From contig SDOX01000122.1 of the NCBI GenBank assembly GCA_004565275.1, positions 632,642 through 696,641 on the forward strand: a stretch of DNA of 64,000 nt. Reading direction: 5' to 3'. This document shows, one piece after another, positions 61,231 through 64,000 of the stretch (position 1 is the first letter of the stretch; every line of letters begins with the position of its first letter). The position numbers were made by a program, and so were the translations under genes. The DNA is from Nannochloropsis salina CCMP1776. Its lineage: Eukaryota; Sar; Eustigmatophyceae; Eustigmatales; Monodopsidaceae. The notes under the pieces are model-generated. The model did no database searches. It was not told the origin of the DNA and was given only the letters and a program-made list of their open reading frames with translations.

Positions 61231-63023
61231 TCATGAACGATTCACACTATCCGCAAACGCACTCTCAGGCGACGTCGTCGTGAAAGTCGCACTTATCCAA
61301 GACTCCAAGTTCGCGGTGGCCACGACATGCTGCTGACCTGTCGCCATTTCCTTCACTCGAACGTTACATCCAGCTACCTCCTCGGGTCCAACAATTACGA
61401 CGTACGTCGCCCCAAGCCTGTCTGCGTGCTTCAAAGCCCATTTGGTCTTCCGCGCTTCTAGCTGTAAGTCTACTGTGAGGCCCGCTGCGCGCAATGAAGT
61501 CGCAGCTTTAATTGCGATACCCTGTAGGCCGGCTTCCATCGCAAACACAAGCGCGTCCAAACCCAACGATAGCGACGGAACTAGCCCTTTGCTCTCCAAG
61601 AGCTCCATAATTACAGCGTCGCCAAACCCAAAGCCCACAGCAGGCAAGGCCTCCCCTCCGAAGGTCTCCAGAAGCTTGTCGTACCGCCCTCCGCCACATA
61701 TTGCTCGTAGCTCTCCTTTTCTATCAAATGCTTCAAAGACTATTCCTGTGTAATACGCAAGCCCCCTGACTACAGACGCATCCAAGACCAACCATTCCTC
61801 GAAATTGTATGCCCGGGCGTATTCAAACAACTGCCGTAGCTGAGCCAAGGCCGTACTTTTTGCACCAATCGCTGCCTCCAGACTAGGGAAGTCTCTGCTT
61901 TGGACGACGTCAAGCAATCGTCGCACAACGGACTCCTCCAAACCCAATGCTGTCAGGTCCCCCTGGATCGCCTCTAACGGTACCTTTTCCAACTTGTCCA
62001 CCAGCACGCATGTCGCCGAAAATTTTGCATCTGGGACATCCAAAGCAGCAAGAACCTCTGCTAGCACTCCTCGGCTACTTACTTTGATGCCGACGTCTTC
62101 TGCTGTGAGGCCAACGCGTTTAAAAAATGTCGTGATCGCAGATAGCAATTCCGCTTCGGCCTCCACACCCGAGACCCCCCATACGTCCATGTTCCATTGA
62201 TAGTGCTCGCGGCGACGGCCACGGGTCATGCGTTCATATCGCCAGCATTGCGGAAATGAAAACCACTTGACCGGCATGACTAAGCCATTGCGTTTCGCCA
62301 TCACCATCCTTGCCAAAGATGGCGTCATTTCAGGCCGCAAAGCCACGCGTCGACCCCCTTTGTCCTCAAAATTGTACAGCTGTTCCGTGACTTCCTCTCC
62401 AGCCTTGCGGACAAACAAGTCCTCGGATTCGAGGACCGGTGCGTCGTATTCCTCGAACGCGTGGTCACGGGCTACCTGCCGCCAGAGTCCAAAGAGCCAA
62501 CCCCGCGTCCGCATGTCTTCCGGATAAAAGTCTCGTGTACCTCGCGGAGGGTTTAAATCTAACTTGCCCTGTCTCTCCTTTTGCTTCTCCCTGCTATCAA
62601 AAAGGGCCCAAAAACAATTAATGTGGGAAACATCATGCCTTGCGCACTCTGCGAAGGCTTTCCCCTGTCCTTTCTTGCGCAATTATTTTCACGATGATTT
62701 TTCATTCAGTAATCTCTTCACCTGTTCTTTAAATCTTGTGCGACTGCCGCGCTACCCCGGCTACCTTCAGCGGCGGCGCTTGCGGTAATGGAAATGTGTT
62801 GCCTTGACTTTGTTGACGTGGTAGGATGTATGATGAAGGGTTTGCGGCGTAACAAGGGACTAATGCCTGAGAGCATCTGCCTACTTGTCGCAAATCTACC
62901 AGAATAATGCCAGGCTCTACACGTCGTGGCCTTCATTAATACACAAAAGACTGCCAACAACGCGGTGAAGTCCTGAGTGCGGGTGCTTGATCCAAGCCTT
63001 TTTGCACCGCGGATGGAACGCAT
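61231..63023 (-). CDS. HARS: Histidyl-tRNA synthetase, organellar, 2 exons
   Basis: Predicted 553-aa class II enzyme that charges tRNA-His. Exon 1 is 62722-63023 and exon 2 is 61231-62590. The 131-bp intron (AACAG|GTGAAG...GATAGCAG) is phase 2 and gives LKN-REKQKERQGKLDLNPPRGT. Motif 2 is CWRYERMTRGRRREHYQWN. The histidine-binding signature is VRGLAYYTGIVFEAF, and motif 3 lies in LPAVGFGFGDAVIMELL. The C-terminal anticodon-binding domain begins near GLDALVFAMEAG. Exon 1 encodes a hydrophobic then Arg/Ser-rich leader (FTALLAVFCVLMKATTCRAW, then RFATSRQM), fitting plastid or dual organelle import. Without exon 1 the protein would start in intron sequence. Confidence 0.93.
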
Positions 63024-63315
63024 TTAAAGCCTTCAAACAGCGCGTCACAAGAGGAAGACCGCCAGATCACACTGCGGGTCCTAGTCCTATCAAAAAGAAA
63101 TATTTGAGCGTGAGAAAGTAATTCTTTTGCCCCAATATCATCAGGACCAAGTAGCGAGACTCAAGTGAGCTGTCCTATTACGCCTGGGACGTGGGAGTAT
63201 CCTTCTCGTGTCTGATCGTTGAGAATCCATCTTCAAAATAATAAACTCACGAAGCATCGGTTGCCAAAAAGTCATCTACACTAACAGATGCCCACGTGGA
63301 GATAGAAAGGATCAT
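63024..63315. other. Divergent promoter region, HisRS and FAD oxidoreductase
   Basis: Short AT-rich interval with no gene. Confidence 0.5.
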
Positions 63316-64000
63316 ATGCCTTTCATATCTAGGACGGCCTTGATAGCAACGCTTTTCCTATTTTATTGCTTTAAGCCGGACATGGCCTACTCCCTCCTTC
63401 TACACGGACTCCGTCGGTCACTTCCAGTATGCCTTTCCAAGCCATTACTCTCCAGCAAGCCAGAGCCGTCTAATTTAAAAGTAGCTGTTGTGGGTGGTGG
63501 GCTAGCCGGTCTATCGACTGCGTGGCATTTGACAGGCTTGGTGAAACAAGTTTCGATCTTCGATCCGCGTCCGCCCGGACAGGCCGAGGCCTCAGCCGTC
63601 GCAGGGGGCTTGCTGCACCCTCTCACTCCTAAGAACCGCTTACTTTGGTGTGGATTAAGAGGGTTTGAAGCCACGAGTCGTCTCATCGTGTCAAGCAAGA
63701 CAGCATTGTCGAATTATGGCGACACAGCAGGAGCAAGCCGGCTGCAGTCGGCACCAGGCGCTATCCTACGTCCAGCTTTGACCTCGCAGCACGTGATTGA
63801 TTTCCAGGCCGCAGCAAAACGACTTCCAAATTGGTTAAAATGGCTGAATGGGGAGGAGTGGGAGCAAAAAGTGGGTGTCCCAGGTCATGGTTTGCTTCTT
63901 CGGCAAAGCGCCATACTGTCTATGCCTGACTACCTTCGAGGCCTGTGGCTAGCGAGTCAGGCACGTGCTGAACGGAGTTACACCGCTCTGACGTGGGAGT
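63316..64000 (+). CDS. FAD-dependent oxidoreductase (DAO family), 5' part only
   Basis: An open frame from the ATG at 63316 runs off the end of the window (228 codons visible). The N-terminus MPFISRTALIATLFLFYCF is hydrophobic and could be a signal peptide leading to a plastid or ER location. At about residue 55 the dinucleotide-binding motif VAVVGGGLAGLSTAWHL starts a Rossmann fold, followed by the acidic strand end VSIFDPRPPG. Then AVAGGLLHPLTPKNRLLW resembles the DAO-family FAD oxidases, including the MnmC C-terminal domain and plant chloroplast FAD oxidoreductases. The substrate cannot be told from this part. Introns further on are possible. Confidence 0.8.
   Translation, partial: MPFISRTALIATLFLFYCFKPDMAYSLLLHGLRRSLPVCLSKPLLSSKPEPSNLKVAVVGGGLAGLSTAWHLTGLVKQVSIFDPRPPGQAEASAVAGGLLHPLTPKNRLLWCGLRGFEATSRLIVSSKTALSNYGDTAGASRLQSAPGAILRPALTSQHVIDFQAAAKRLPNWLKWLNGEEWEQKVGVPGHGLLLRQSAILSMPDYLRGLWLASQARAERSYTALTWE

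Overview
This window looks like nuclear DNA of a photosynthetic stramenopile (heterokont) alga. A eustigmatophyte is possible, but I cannot fix the genus. The evidence is: (1) typical eukaryotic genes with short GT-AG introns, mostly 73-341 bp; (2) a plastid galactolipid synthase whose N-terminus resembles a signal peptide; (3) a PPR protein beginning with a signal peptide followed by a phenylalanine-containing cleavage region, as in heterokont plastid preproteins; (4) secreted proteins with Cys-rich modules joined by PTKAPT/RSPT linkers. There are no operons, CRISPR arrays, rRNA genes or tRNA genes that I can support.

Layout, left to right. 1-2070 holds no gene I can defend. 2071-7380 (+) is a four-exon PDR/ABCG full transporter. 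8255-10948 (+) is a PRMT9-like arginine methyltransferase with TPRs. 11352-12481 holds two divergent paralogous Lys-rich microproteins of 36 and 38 aa. 13824-15065 (+) is a plastid-type PPR protein. 15718-21891 (-) is a large BIG-type Sec7 ARF-GEF. 22689-25460 (+) is an EDR2-like PH-START-DUF1336 protein with a split PH domain. 26100-27987 (-) is digalactosyldiacylglycerol synthase with a separate targeting exon. 28623-33089 (-) holds two neighbouring MAN1/Src1-like inner-nuclear-membrane proteins. 33655-34209 (+) is VPS25. 34374-36493 (-) is NEDD1. 37331-39253 (+) is a tRNA-dihydrouridine synthase fused to an ASCH-like domain. 39542-40706 (-) is SmB, whose Pro-rich tail lies on a separate exon. 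41521-43366 (+) is ornithine aminotransferase. 43507-45282 (-) is METTL14. 45843-47555 (+) is a secreted protein with three Cys-rich repeats. 48420-49564 (+) is a TMEM53/DUF829 hydrolase. 50507-54367 (-) and 56611-60471 (-) are two nearly identical secreted subtilisins of 1286 aa. 61231-63023 (-) is organellar histidyl-tRNA synthetase. 63316-64000 (+) is the start of a FAD-dependent oxidoreductase.

The most interesting signal is the subtilisin pair. The second copy is flanked by a perfect 10-bp direct repeat, and its 3' end carries an oligo(A) tract on the coding strand. Homology to the first copy stops at the start codon, so the promoters are unrelated. This fits a recent retroposed copy that landed about 1.9 kb away and kept an open frame. 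The two copies differ by 17 substitutions in one 32-nt stretch and 5 in another 8-nt stretch, yet by only a handful of changes elsewhere in about 4.2 kb. The new promoter contains a cluster of TACGCC/GGCGTA motifs. The second notable signal is the pair of head-to-head microproteins, whose codons differ mostly at third positions in the conserved parts.

The genes are mostly unrelated housekeeping functions. Three organelle enzymes (DGDG synthase, OAT, HisRS) share one design: a targeting peptide on a short first exon, an intron, then the catalytic body. Introns and start codons were worked out by eye from splice consensus, reading frame and family similarity. No database search was run.
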